Positions 51,247-59,111 of a DNA stretch of 64,000 bases are shown one piece after another. Source of the DNA: JBBQYD01 sp942493075 (lineage in GTDB: Bacteria; Verrucomicrobiota; Verrucomicrobiia; Limisphaerales; UBA8199). The stretch covers positions 5,580,001-5,644,000 of the forward strand of contig OW818681.1 of NCBI GenBank assembly GCA_942493075.1. Direction: 5' to 3'. Positions within the stretch are counted from its first letter, which is position 1, and the number at the start of each line of letters is the position of its first letter. A program made the translations under genes and the position numbers. Below the pieces are notes generated by a model. That model was not told the DNA's origin. It saw only the letters and a list, made by a program, of their open reading frames with translations, and made no database searches.

Positions 51247-52574
51247 TGTTGAACGGATGTTAACTCGGGCGCATGAGTCCGGTTCAGGCTGGCGCGACGC
51301 AACTCGGTGCTGGCAGCTTCCAAGCCGACTTTCCATTGGAGGTGTTCTTTACGCCATTTCGCCATCTCCAAGACCGCTTTTAGGCTGGGGGTGGCCGGGT
51401 TTGGCACCTCATTGCTGCGTTCCAGAACCTTTTTATAGTAGTCGGCTGCGTTAACAGGCTGATCCAGATGCTCATAGATCAGGCCAACCTGATAAAGCAC
51501 AGGGATTTGCCACGTCACACTCTTATCGAGGGCGGCGAGTGTTTGAAACACATCCAGGGCCTTAAGGAAATCACCTTCGCGATACAACTGGTTACCAATA
51601 TCATTACCCGTTTTCTGCTGCCAATAGACCAAAGTGGCCCGGTCGCTGGTCTGTTGTTGCTTCAGGAGCAGCAATACCTGCTCAAGCGATTCGTCGTTGC
51701 GTCCCAACTGTTTATAAGCTGAGGCGGTTAGGAACCGCAATTCCGGCAACTCGGGCGCTTCGGGATACAGGTTGAAGAACTCCTGGGCACGAGCGGTCAC
51801 GTCTTGATAGCGCCCTTGGGCGGCAAGGGCTTGCACCAGCTTCATCAAAACCCGGGGCCGGTTAAGCGATTTGGAGTCGGACTTAAGCAGCTTGGCGAGG
51901 GACTGCTCGGCCTCACCTGTTTTCCCTTGAATGATCTGAGTATCAGCGATTTCCGTTTGTGCTTGGAGCACCAGTCTTTGGTAAAAATCGAATCGATCGT
52001 TTTTGATGACCAGGGAAGTGGTCATCACCGCGTAGAATTTGGTGAGAGCCATCTGGAAGAGGCCCATCTCCCGATAGAGCATACCCTGGCGAAAAAGAAT
52101 CTCCGGAACGTCCGCATCCTGGGGCCACTTGGCTACGTACTGGGCGTAAATCTGCTGGCATCGGGGAAAATCTTTCTCGTCCAGAGCAATAAGCGCCAAC
52201 TCAAGCAGGGCGGTTTTCTGCATGGCTTCAGGAACTCCCATCTCCAGGAGCCCAATGAAACCGCGTTTCGCTTCCTTATTCTGCTTATCCAGACGCTGTT
52301 TACGGGCCAGATCCAACTGGATCTGGGCCATTTCCTCTGGGCTGCGCTGAGCACTCGGAACTTCTGGTGCCAAGAGGTTGGAGGAATTGAAAGACGAAGA
52401 GGACGCCTCCAACGTTGGATGGCGGGAGGCGACGGGTGTCTTCACACCCAGAGCAGGAGTAGCGAATGCCACAGCCTCACCGGCCACGGCAGCACTAACC
52501 GCCGTAGCGAGTAAAGCAATGAGCAAAAGCAACTTAGCTTTGCCCAGGTTTTCACCTGGATGGTACATCATCAT
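51243..52574 (-). CDS. Secreted TPR-repeat protein
   Basis: The 443-residue protein has a signal peptide (AKLLLLIALLATAVSAAVAG) and a series of TPR helices (about 85-420): FIGLLEMGVPEAMQKTALLE, LYREMGLFQMALTKFYAVMT, LYREGDFLKALDVFQTLAAL and YKKVLERS. The N-terminal linker is Ala/Ser-rich. It is likely a periplasmic scaffold linked to the motility or chemotaxis apparatus, inferred from its operon. ATGA overlaps join it to the genes on both sides. Confidence 0.75.
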   Translation of the reverse strand: MMMYHPGENLGKAKLLLLIALLATAVSAAVAGEAVAFATPALGVKTPVASRHPTLEASSSSFNSSNLLAPEVPSAQRSPEEMAQIQLDLARKQRLDKQNKEAKRGFIGLLEMGVPEAMQKTALLELALIALDEKDFPRCQQIYAQYVAKWPQDADVPEILFRQGMLYREMGLFQMALTKFYAVMTTSLVIKNDRFDFYQRLVLQAQTEIADTQIIQGKTGEAEQSLAKLLKSDSKSLNRPRVLMKLVQALAAQGRYQDVTARAQEFFNLYPEAPELPELRFLTASAYKQLGRNDESLEQVLLLLKQQQTSDRATLVYWQQKTGNDIGNQLYREGDFLKALDVFQTLAALDKSVTWQIPVLYQVGLIYEHLDQPVNAADYYKKVLERSNEVPNPATPSLKAVLEMAKWRKEHLQWKVGLEAASTELRRASLNRTHAPELTSVQQ

Positions 52575-53110
52575 GGATCGATTAAACGATAGGTTGCCCG
52601 ACTACCCGACCGGACCGGGGGCAACGGCGGCATAAAGGCAGGAGCTCCCAGGCTATTAGTAGCTTTAGGGCCTGCGCTCGAACCGTTTCTGAGTAAATCG
52701 AGGAGCATTTGCGCCGTTATTGTCGGTTGACTAACCTGAGCAGCAGTGTTGGTGCCAAAAAGTGCTGAATCCCAATTCTGTCCATCCAAATCCAACGGCT
52801 GGGTCTCTGTGGGGTTCGGCCCAATTTGACCCGGGGAAGGGTCTGCTGGAGCGCTGGCCAATTCCTGGACAGACGACTGGGTATTGGCGTTGTCTATGAC
52901 TGCGGACGCAGTAAGCGCCGGAGAAGGCAGAGTTAGCGCGGCAAGCAGGGCTGGGGAGGCCGATTGCAGAGGCGCACGGAAACGCAATGAAGCCGGTTCA
53001 CCTACAGTGAGATATGGCCTGGAGCCTGCCTGGCAATCCAGGGTAGCCACCACGAGCAGAGCAACGCACGTAAGTCTCTCAATTTCAAGCTGGTGCCAAG
53101 TTTTTGCCAT
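52571..53110 (-). CDS. Secreted hypothetical protein in chemotaxis operon
   Basis: The 179-residue product has a short hydrophobic signal (CVALLVVATLDCQAG) and a low-complexity Ala/Pro/Thr-rich body with no recognised domain (SALFGTNTAAQVSQPTITAQ). It overlaps the upstream REC-STAS gene by 26 bases and the TPR gene by 4, so it is translated within the operon. Function unknown. Confidence 0.65.
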   Translation of the reverse strand: MAKTWHQLEIERLTCVALLVVATLDCQAGSRPYLTVGEPASLRFRAPLQSASPALLAALTLPSPALTASAVIDNANTQSSVQELASAPADPSPGQIGPNPTETQPLDLDGQNWDSALFGTNTAAQVSQPTITAQMLLDLLRNGSSAGPKATNSLGAPAFMPPLPPVRSGSRATYRLIDP

Positions 53111-54230
53111 TTAAATTGTCCAAGGCATCCGCGATCGTGCTAACGAACTGCCAATCCTTGGTCTCTTCGTAGTTTTTGCACTCGCGACAGACGGCCTCTG
53201 AGCCGATCATGGCGCAGCGAATGTCCAATTCTTGGCACAACTGTATCGTACTGAGACCCAGTTTGATCAAGGTGACATCCGCAGATTTTAGCTGGCTTAA
53301 ATCCAGCACTAACTTGGACAGCCCGGAATCGACTGCCTCGCACACCTTCGCCCGCAGGTTGATCGATACATCGTTGGCAACCGTCGGACCGAAGTTGGCA
53401 GGCAACCGCATAACCAGGCAGTTTTCCTGGCGCTGGAAGTACTTATAAGAAGTGTCCAGATTCAGGGCACGGGTGATCTTAAGCTTAAGATCCTCCATAT
53501 CGATGGGCTTAGTGACAATTCCCGTGAAACCGAGCTGCTGAGCCCGCGCCTGTTCATCCGTGGCTGTTTTCACGCTCATTGCCAAAATGGGTATGCTCTT
53601 GGTCTTCACGCTCGCGCGGAACATCTGGTAGAGCATAAAACCAGCGCTCTCCGGCAGAGATAGACTGACGAGAATGACGTCCGGCAAGCGCTGGCTGCAA
53701 TGATCCACGGCTTGGCCAGCCTGGGAGAGACCATGAACACTCCAGGGCGTCTCAGCAAATCCTGAAGAGATTTGATCGAGAATCACCGGCTTATCATCCA
53801 CCACCAGGATGTGGAGAGGATCGTCAAAACGGCGTGCCTTAACCACAGCCTCGTTCTTCGCCTTGAGATCAATAATGCGGCCAACCCGCTCGATGATAAT
53901 CTCCTCCTTGAAAGGCTTGATGAGATAGTCGCGCACACCGAGTTTGGCGATGCGCAGCACATTCTCGCGGCCGGATTCAGCCGTGAGCATGACGACAGGG
54001 ATGCTGCGGAAATCTGGCTCACTCTTGAGCTTGGTCAGCATCTCCGCGCCATCCATTACAGGCATCGTGTAGTCGAGAATGATAATGTCCGGCTTTTCCC
54101 GTTTAACAATCGCGAGGCCTTCGACGCCGTCGGCGGCTTCCAGGATCTCACAAGCAAACGGCTTGAAAGCGCGGGCGACGATCATTCGGATCGTCTTGCT
54201 GTCATCAACGGTAAGAATCTTAGGTCCCAT
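53085..54230 (-). CDS. Two receiver domains fused to a STAS-like domain
   Basis: The 381-residue protein begins with a CheY-like receiver (1-120): acid pair in TVDDSKTIR, phosphoacceptor Asp53 in ILDYTMPVMDG, Lys in LIKPFKEE. The second receiver (about 138-260; HILVVDDKPVI, TKPIDMEDL) reads VILVSLSLPE, with serine where the phosphoacceptor Asp should be, so it cannot be phosphorylated normally. The last 100 residues (LVMRLPANFGPTVANDVSIN, LSKLVLDLSQLKSADVTLI) match the STAS fold of anti-sigma antagonists. The first receiver may be the CheY of the locus; cheX, a CheY phosphatase gene, is just upstream. Confidence 0.8.
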   Translation of the reverse strand: MGPKILTVDDSKTIRMIVARAFKPFACEILEAADGVEGLAIVKREKPDIIILDYTMPVMDGAEMLTKLKSEPDFRSIPVVMLTAESGRENVLRIAKLGVRDYLIKPFKEEIIIERVGRIIDLKAKNEAVVKARRFDDPLHILVVDDKPVILDQISSGFAETPWSVHGLSQAGQAVDHCSQRLPDVILVSLSLPESAGFMLYQMFRASVKTKSIPILAMSVKTATDEQARAQQLGFTGIVTKPIDMEDLKLKITRALNLDTSYKYFQRQENCLVMRLPANFGPTVANDVSINLRAKVCEAVDSGLSKLVLDLSQLKSADVTLIKLGLSTIQLCQELDIRCAMIGSEAVCRECKNYEETKDWQFVSTIADALDNLNGKNLAPA

Positions 54231-54253
54231 AGAAACAAAGGGAATACTGGGTG

Positions 54254-54733
54254 TTAATGGGTGGAATTGCTTTTGACGAGCAGTTCCACAATGAGCCGCC
54301 GGTTCTGGAATTGATAGGCATACAGCCGACTTTCTGTTGAGCTGACCGCCTCAATAGAGAAATTACAGCCGCGCACCACTGAAGGAATGGTGAGCACACA
54401 GGGAACGCCGCGATCAGAAAAGCGCGATTTCATATGGCCAACAATCATGTTCGCCATTTCGCCCATGGCATCGTTGACCATTTCGTGGCCTTCGATCTCG
54501 CTCTCAGGCAAGCCGAGCAACTGGGCAGTGATATGTTTAGCAAAAGGCTCCGGCACATGGATATAAACGACACCGGCGATCTGGCCGATAAAGCCAACGG
54601 CGCCAGCCACGTGGGTTTCTCCGTTGCGGTGATCTCCATCCGCCACAGAACCACAGCTCAAGTTCATATTGAGCATCGTGCCGAACACTTCTGTTACGGC
54701 TGAATTCACCAAAGCATCTATGTCCTGGAACAT
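54254..54733 (-). CDS. cheX: CheX-family CheY-P phosphatase
   Basis: The 159-residue protein matches the CheC/CheX/FliY family: MFQDIDALVNSAVTEVFGTM, GFIGQIAGVVYIHVPEPFAK, and the phosphatase helix EMVNDAMGEMANMIVGHMKS with the E-x-x-N signature. One such helix is visible, as in CheX. It removes phosphate from CheY to end the signal. It is the first gene of the leftward operon; the receiver-STAS gene follows after 23 bases. The start at 54733 omits an unconserved extension. Confidence 0.85.
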   Translation of the reverse strand: MFQDIDALVNSAVTEVFGTMLNMNLSCGSVADGDHRNGETHVAGAVGFIGQIAGVVYIHVPEPFAKHITAQLLGLPESEIEGHEMVNDAMGEMANMIVGHMKSRFSDRGVPCVLTIPSVVRGCNFSIEAVSSTESRLYAYQFQNRRLIVELLVKSNSTH

Positions 54734-54870
54734 TGCGCATGGTTCATCGGCTGGAACTTTGGCTGACTTAAGCAAAAAAACGGGCTGGGCAAACATTTCT
54801 CCCTTAACAGACCTCGCGGTGGCAAAAAAAAGTTAAGCCGGGTGCCATTCTGTCGATATCCAAGCAACCT
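54734..54870. promoter_or_regulatory. Divergent promoter region between cheX and HDOD operons
   Basis: The 137 bases between the two divergent operons contain an A-tract (AAAAAAA near 54774 and AAAAAAAA near 54824) and no clear -24/-12 or sigma-28 match in the gap itself. A sigma-28-like sequence on the plus strand at 54564-54591 lies inside the cheX gene. Confidence 0.35.
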
Positions 54871-55782
54871 ATGGACATTTTGGTCAAAACTTGGCAATGC
54901 AAACCGTTAGAGCACGGGATCATTGCCGATCGTTTGCAGGGTTGTGCCAGGCTCCCCTCACTGGGGAGCATCGACCGTGTTTTACGCGAGTTGGTTAACG
55001 CCGAGCAATGCTTCACCTCCCAGGTAGCCGACGTTATCCGTCGTGATCCGAGTATGACCACCCGGCTGCTCCGCCTGGTCAACTCTGTTTACTTTGGACT
55101 GGCTGTGCCGGTTAGCAGCATTGAAGATGCGGTTTTCTATCTCGGCGTCCGGCAGGTCCGGCAGCTCGCGATGGTGACCCCAGTCATCGAAGATCTTCAA
55201 AAACTGGGATGTGGGCCTCAATTCACATGGCATGCCTTCTGGCAGCACTGTGTCGGGGTAGCGATTCTGACCCCCGAAATCCTCGGGGATGTGCAAAGCT
55301 CAACTGACGAGACGGATTATGTCTCAGGCCTGCTACACGACGTGGGTAAGATCGTCATGGGCGCCATTTTTCCACAGCACTTCGGCGAAATCCGGGAAGC
55401 GGTCGAATCCAGCCGCCGCTGCCTGCTGGAGATCGAGTCAGATGTCCTGGGAATGAATCATTGCGATTTGGGTGCGATGTACCTGCGCAACCACCATCTG
55501 CCCACCGTGACCATAAAAGTCGCGCAGTATCATCATCAGCCGGAATTGGCCGGTGAACAGCGTCGCTACGTGGCAGCGGTGCAGATTGCAGACCTGCTGG
55601 TCCGCCAGGCCGGAATTGGCGACAGTGGCAACCCCATTTGTGAGGGTGAAGAAAACTCCAGCGCTGCGAGCGGCTGGAAAATACTATTTCCCCAGAATAC
55701 CGAGCAGGAGCGTGCCATGGCACAGGCGAACCTGGATCGGAGTCTGGAGCGGCTGCCAGCCATACTTGAAGGGCTGGTATAA
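54871..55782 (+). CDS. HDOD-domain protein 1
   Basis: The 303-residue protein consists of an HDOD domain (about 25-220): LPSLGSIDRVLREL, DPSMTTRLLRLVNSVYFGL, VFYLGVRQVRQLAM, and the partial HD motif GLLHDVGKIVMG. HDOD proteins are non-catalytic relatives of HD phosphohydrolases that relay signals, often with receivers or c-di-GMP enzymes. Although LLHDVGK retains HD, not all metal ligands are evident. It opens the rightward chemotaxis operon. Confidence 0.85.
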   Translation: MDILVKTWQCKPLEHGIIADRLQGCARLPSLGSIDRVLRELVNAEQCFTSQVADVIRRDPSMTTRLLRLVNSVYFGLAVPVSSIEDAVFYLGVRQVRQLAMVTPVIEDLQKLGCGPQFTWHAFWQHCVGVAILTPEILGDVQSSTDETDYVSGLLHDVGKIVMGAIFPQHFGEIREAVESSRRCLLEIESDVLGMNHCDLGAMYLRNHHLPTVTIKVAQYHHQPELAGEQRRYVAAVQIADLLVRQAGIGDSGNPICEGEENSSAASGWKILFPQNTEQERAMAQANLDRSLERLPAILEGLV

Positions 55783-55818
55783 GCGCCGCGGGTTTAGTGA
55801 AGTTTAAATTGAGGCAAC

Positions 55819-56640
55819 ATGCGTACCGTCAGTGATGATCAATCAGCAATACAGTATATTATTGATCTAATATACGAACGTTCACGCATCCGACTCCACG
55901 AGGGGAAGGAGCCTTTAATCAGGGCACGTCTGGGCAAACGCATGCGCTTGCATGGCTATGCGAGTCTGGGAGAATACTGCGCTTTCCTGCAACACGGCGC
56001 CGATGAAGACGAAATCGGCCACGTCGTGGACGCTCTCACCACGAATTTCACACACTTCCTGCGAGAAGAGGATCAGCTCCGGTTTCTGGTTGAGAAAGCA
56101 CTGCCGAGCCGCCCGGGGGCTGCGTCGCGAAAATTCAGCATCTGGAGCGCCGGGTGCGCCACCGGGGAAGAGCCTTACAGCATGACTTTTTTCCTGGATG
56201 AGTTCTTTCCTCTCAGCCAGGGCTGGAATTGGAACATCCTGGCCACTGACATCTCCACGCGGGCTTTAAAAACAGCGGAAAGCGGCGTGTACGCCGCCGA
56301 AAAACTGAAAAGCCTGTCGGACTCGTGGGTGCGTAAATACTTTCAAAAGGGGCACGGCGCCTCTGAGGGCCTGTTCCGGGTGAAACCCTATCTGCGCGAG
56401 CGCATCCATTTCCGCCAGGAAAACCTGACAGGCGAGCATCCGGGCAGCGACCAGTTTGATGTGATTTTCTGCCGTAACGTGATGATCTACTTTGATCGTC
56501 AAACTCAGCATAAGCTGGTGAACCATTTGTGCCGGTACCTAGCTCCTGAGGGATACCTGCTGATAGGCCATTCGGAGAGCCTGACAGGTGTGACCGCGCC
56601 CTTGCGCTGTCTGCGGCCCAGTTTCTTTCAGAAGACGTAA
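55819..56640 (+). CDS. cheR: Chemotaxis methyltransferase CheR
   Basis: The 273-residue protein has the N-terminal helical CheR domain (IIDLIYERSRIRLHEGKEPL, TNFTHFLREEDQ) and the SAM-dependent methyltransferase domain with SAGCATGEEPYSM, ATDISTRALKTAESGVY and FCRNVMIYFD. It methylates glutamates on chemoreceptors using S-adenosylmethionine, for adaptation. No TPR extension is present. It sits 3 bases before cheD. Confidence 0.95.
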   Translation: MRTVSDDQSAIQYIIDLIYERSRIRLHEGKEPLIRARLGKRMRLHGYASLGEYCAFLQHGADEDEIGHVVDALTTNFTHFLREEDQLRFLVEKALPSRPGAASRKFSIWSAGCATGEEPYSMTFFLDEFFPLSQGWNWNILATDISTRALKTAESGVYAAEKLKSLSDSWVRKYFQKGHGASEGLFRVKPYLRERIHFRQENLTGEHPGSDQFDVIFCRNVMIYFDRQTQHKLVNHLCRYLAPEGYLLIGHSESLTGVTAPLRCLRPSFFQKT

Positions 56641-56643
56641 ACC

Positions 56644-57156
56644 ATGCCAGCCCCTAGTTTAACCGGGTTCGAACATAAAGTGGTGGTAGGTGTGGGGGAT
56701 ATGGCGGTGTCCAATAACCCGGACCTGACATTAGTGACGTATTCCCTGGGGTCCTGCCTGGGGATAGTGATTTTTGACCCAGTGGCGCGGGTGGGTGGTC
56801 TGCTGCATGTTATGCTGCCGGATTCAACCATCGATACGGCGAAAGCCGAAGCGCGACCGGGAATGTTTGTCGACACGGGGGTGCCGGCGCTATTTCGCGC
56901 GGCCTACCAGCTTCGAGCCGACAAACGGCGGGTGCGCATTTATGTAATCGGCGGGGCGCAGATTATGGATAACAGCGGTTTCTTTAACATTGGGAAGCGC
57001 AATTGCGAAGCGCTGGACGCTTTGCTTGCGCAGCACCAGTTGGCTGTCACCGCCAAGGAGATCGGCGGTTTGCAAAACCGCACCGTTTTTTTCCGTCTCA
57101 ACACAGGCCAGGTAACCTTGAAAATGTCCGGTCAGCAAACTGAAGTTCCGTTATGA
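56644..57156 (+). CDS. cheD: Chemoreceptor glutamine deamidase CheD
   Basis: The 170-residue protein has the catalytic Cys38 in SLGSCLGIVIFD and His55 in GGLLHVMLP, the expected catalytic pair, and the core IYVIGGAQIMD. CheD deamidates receptor glutamines to glutamates and can interact with CheC/CheX. Its last 4 bases (ATGA) overlap the start of the second HDOD gene. Confidence 0.94.
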   Translation: MPAPSLTGFEHKVVVGVGDMAVSNNPDLTLVTYSLGSCLGIVIFDPVARVGGLLHVMLPDSTIDTAKAEARPGMFVDTGVPALFRAAYQLRADKRRVRIYVIGGAQIMDNSGFFNIGKRNCEALDALLAQHQLAVTAKEIGGLQNRTVFFRLNTGQVTLKMSGQQTEVPL

Positions 57157-57998
57157 ATCTTTTGGACGAAATCATCGACAAGGCTACCTATCTGCCCGCG
57201 TTTCCAAGAAATGTTCCCCAACTCCTGGATTTGCTCAACAAAGAGGAAGTGGATGCGGACGAGGTGGTGAACCTGATTGCCTTTGACCCTTCCCTCACCG
57301 CCAACGTGATGCGGCTGTGCAATAGCGCGATGATGGGTGGCTCGCCGGCAACTGATTTGCACGAAGCCGTTCTGCGCCTGGGGTTCTCCGAGGTTTACCA
57401 ACTCGTGGTGGCCTTGAGCAGCGCCAAAGTGCTCATGCCCGCTCAAAAGGGTTATGGCCTGGATGCCACAGAGCTTTGGCAGCACTCGGTAGCCACCGCG
57501 CTCGCGGCCAAATCGCTTGCGGAACAAACCGGGGAGGATGCCAGCCTGCTCTTCACAGCCGGCCTCTTGCACGACATCGGCAAGGTGGTTCTCGCACATA
57601 CCCTGGAATCCAAATACACAGCTTTGCTGGCGGAAATCACCGAACATCAGCATTCGCTGCTTGAAGCCGAGAAAAACCTCCTGGGGGTTCAGCACGCCGA
57701 ACTCGGCGGCAGGGTCCTGGCCCGCTGGCATTTCTCAGCCGTCACAGTCGCGGCCGTCTGGTTTCATCATGATCCCGCGCTGGCTAAACCTCACGCGCGC
57801 ATCGCGTCTCACGTGTACCTGGCCAACATGATCGCACATTTCATGGGACACGGTTACGGTCACATGCCCTTTGCGATGCGTGGACGGGAGGAAGCCCTTG
57901 AACTGGCCGGCATCACGACACATGACTTGCCGCGTCACATGTTAAACACTTTCGAGTCCCTCGAGAAGCTCAACGGGCTTGTCTATTTGGGAAGTTGA
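57153..57998 (+). CDS. HDOD-domain protein 2
   Basis: The 281-residue protein is a second HDOD member (about 10-210): LPAFPRNVPQLLDLLNKEEV, DPSLTANVMRLCNSAMMGGS, AVLRLGFSEVYQLVVALSS, with AGLLHDIGKVVLAH and WFHHDPAL near the end. It differs from the first copy at 54871, so it is a paralogue rather than a recent duplicate. It is placed between cheD and cheB and overlaps cheD by 4 bases, indicating a real role in this chemotaxis system. Confidence 0.85.
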   Translation: MNLLDEIIDKATYLPAFPRNVPQLLDLLNKEEVDADEVVNLIAFDPSLTANVMRLCNSAMMGGSPATDLHEAVLRLGFSEVYQLVVALSSAKVLMPAQKGYGLDATELWQHSVATALAAKSLAEQTGEDASLLFTAGLLHDIGKVVLAHTLESKYTALLAEITEHQHSLLEAEKNLLGVQHAELGGRVLARWHFSAVTVAAVWFHHDPALAKPHARIASHVYLANMIAHFMGHGYGHMPFAMRGREEALELAGITTHDLPRHMLNTFESLEKLNGLVYLGS

Positions 57999-58001
57999 CT
58001 T

Positions 58002-59111
58002 ATGTCGAAGCCCATTCGCGTATTGATCGTTGACGACTCGGCTCTGGTCCGCCAGGTGCTCTCTCGCTCGCTCTCGCACTTCGCGGATATCGAGGTCATC
58101 GGCACCGCCATGGACCCTTACGTGGCCCGAGACAAAATTCTGCAACTTGAGCCGGACGTTATCACGCTGGACATCGAGATGCCACGAATGGATGGGATCA
58201 CCTTCCTGCGCTTGCTCATGAAGCATCGACCGATGCCGGTAATCATCATGAGTTCCCTGACTGCCGCCGGGTCGAGCAAGGCCTTGGAAGCGCTGCGCTC
58301 AGGAGCCATCGAGGTTTTGGAGAAGCCCCGCGGCTCAATGTCTGTCTTCGAAGACAACGAAAGGCTTGCGGAGGTTATTCGCGCAGCAGCCCGATCCCGT
58401 CCGCCGGTTCCTGAACCTGAGCCGGAGTCCGCAGTGGCCATTCAGCATCGACCGCTTTCCGAATCGGCACGGCGGAACTATAATCCGCGCCAACTCATTC
58501 TGATGGGTGCCTCAACCGGTGGCACGGAAGCCTTGCGCAAGGTGCTGACGCAATTGCCAGGCGATTTGCCGGGCATCTGTATTGTGCAACACATCCCAGC
58601 CCAGTTCTCGGCTGCGTTTGCGCAACGTTTGAACGAGGTATGCCAGATGGAAGTGCGCGAGGCGCGCTCGGGCGATACGGTGGAACCAGGCTTGGCTCTG
58701 GTAGCTCCCGGTGGGAGTCATCTTCTCCTTCAACGGAAAGGCGCCGGTTACGGGGTCATCCTTAACGAAGGTCCGCGCGTGCATTACCAGCGTCCTGCTG
58801 TGGATGTTCTCTATAACTCAGCCGAAAAACTCGGTGCCGCGCCCCACTGCCTGGCTGTCCTCCTGACGGGCATGGGAGCCGATGGCGCCGCCGGCATGCT
58901 CGGCTTGCGCAAAGCCGGGGCCGTTACCCTCGCGCAGGACGAGGCCAGTTGCGTTGTTTACGGGATGCCCAAAGAAGCAGCCCGAATGGGGGCGGTGCAA
59001 CAAGTCGTGTCGCTGACCGACATGCCAAAGGCAATTGAGCATCATTGCCGCGCCATACAAACCCGCGTTCCCGGTCAATTTCAAGCTCAGCAAACCCAAT
59101 CCGCGATATGA
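58002..59111 (+). CDS. cheB: Chemotaxis methylesterase/glutaminase CheB
   Basis: The 369-residue protein has a receiver (Asp57 in ITLDIEMPRMDG, Thr/Ser and Lys in EKPRG) and a CheB methylesterase domain with the catalytic Ser in LMGASTGGTEALR, His in IVQHIPAQFSAAFA, and Asp in LTGMGADGAAGM. It demethylates receptors after phosphorylation by CheA. Its stop overlaps the cheA start as ATGA. Confidence 0.95.
   Translation: MSKPIRVLIVDDSALVRQVLSRSLSHFADIEVIGTAMDPYVARDKILQLEPDVITLDIEMPRMDGITFLRLLMKHRPMPVIIMSSLTAAGSSKALEALRSGAIEVLEKPRGSMSVFEDNERLAEVIRAAARSRPPVPEPEPESAVAIQHRPLSESARRNYNPRQLILMGASTGGTEALRKVLTQLPGDLPGICIVQHIPAQFSAAFAQRLNEVCQMEVREARSGDTVEPGLALVAPGGSHLLLQRKGAGYGVILNEGPRVHYQRPAVDVLYNSAEKLGAAPHCLAVLLTGMGADGAAGMLGLRKAGAVTLAQDEASCVVYGMPKEAARMGAVQQVVSLTDMPKAIEHHCRAIQTRVPGQFQAQQTQSAI

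Noticed and set aside
54564..54591. Sigma-28-like sequence on the plus strand inside cheX
   Set aside because: It lies in coding sequence about 280 bases before the HDOD gene. A similar match at 35491-35517 in an unrelated gene shows that such matches arise by chance.
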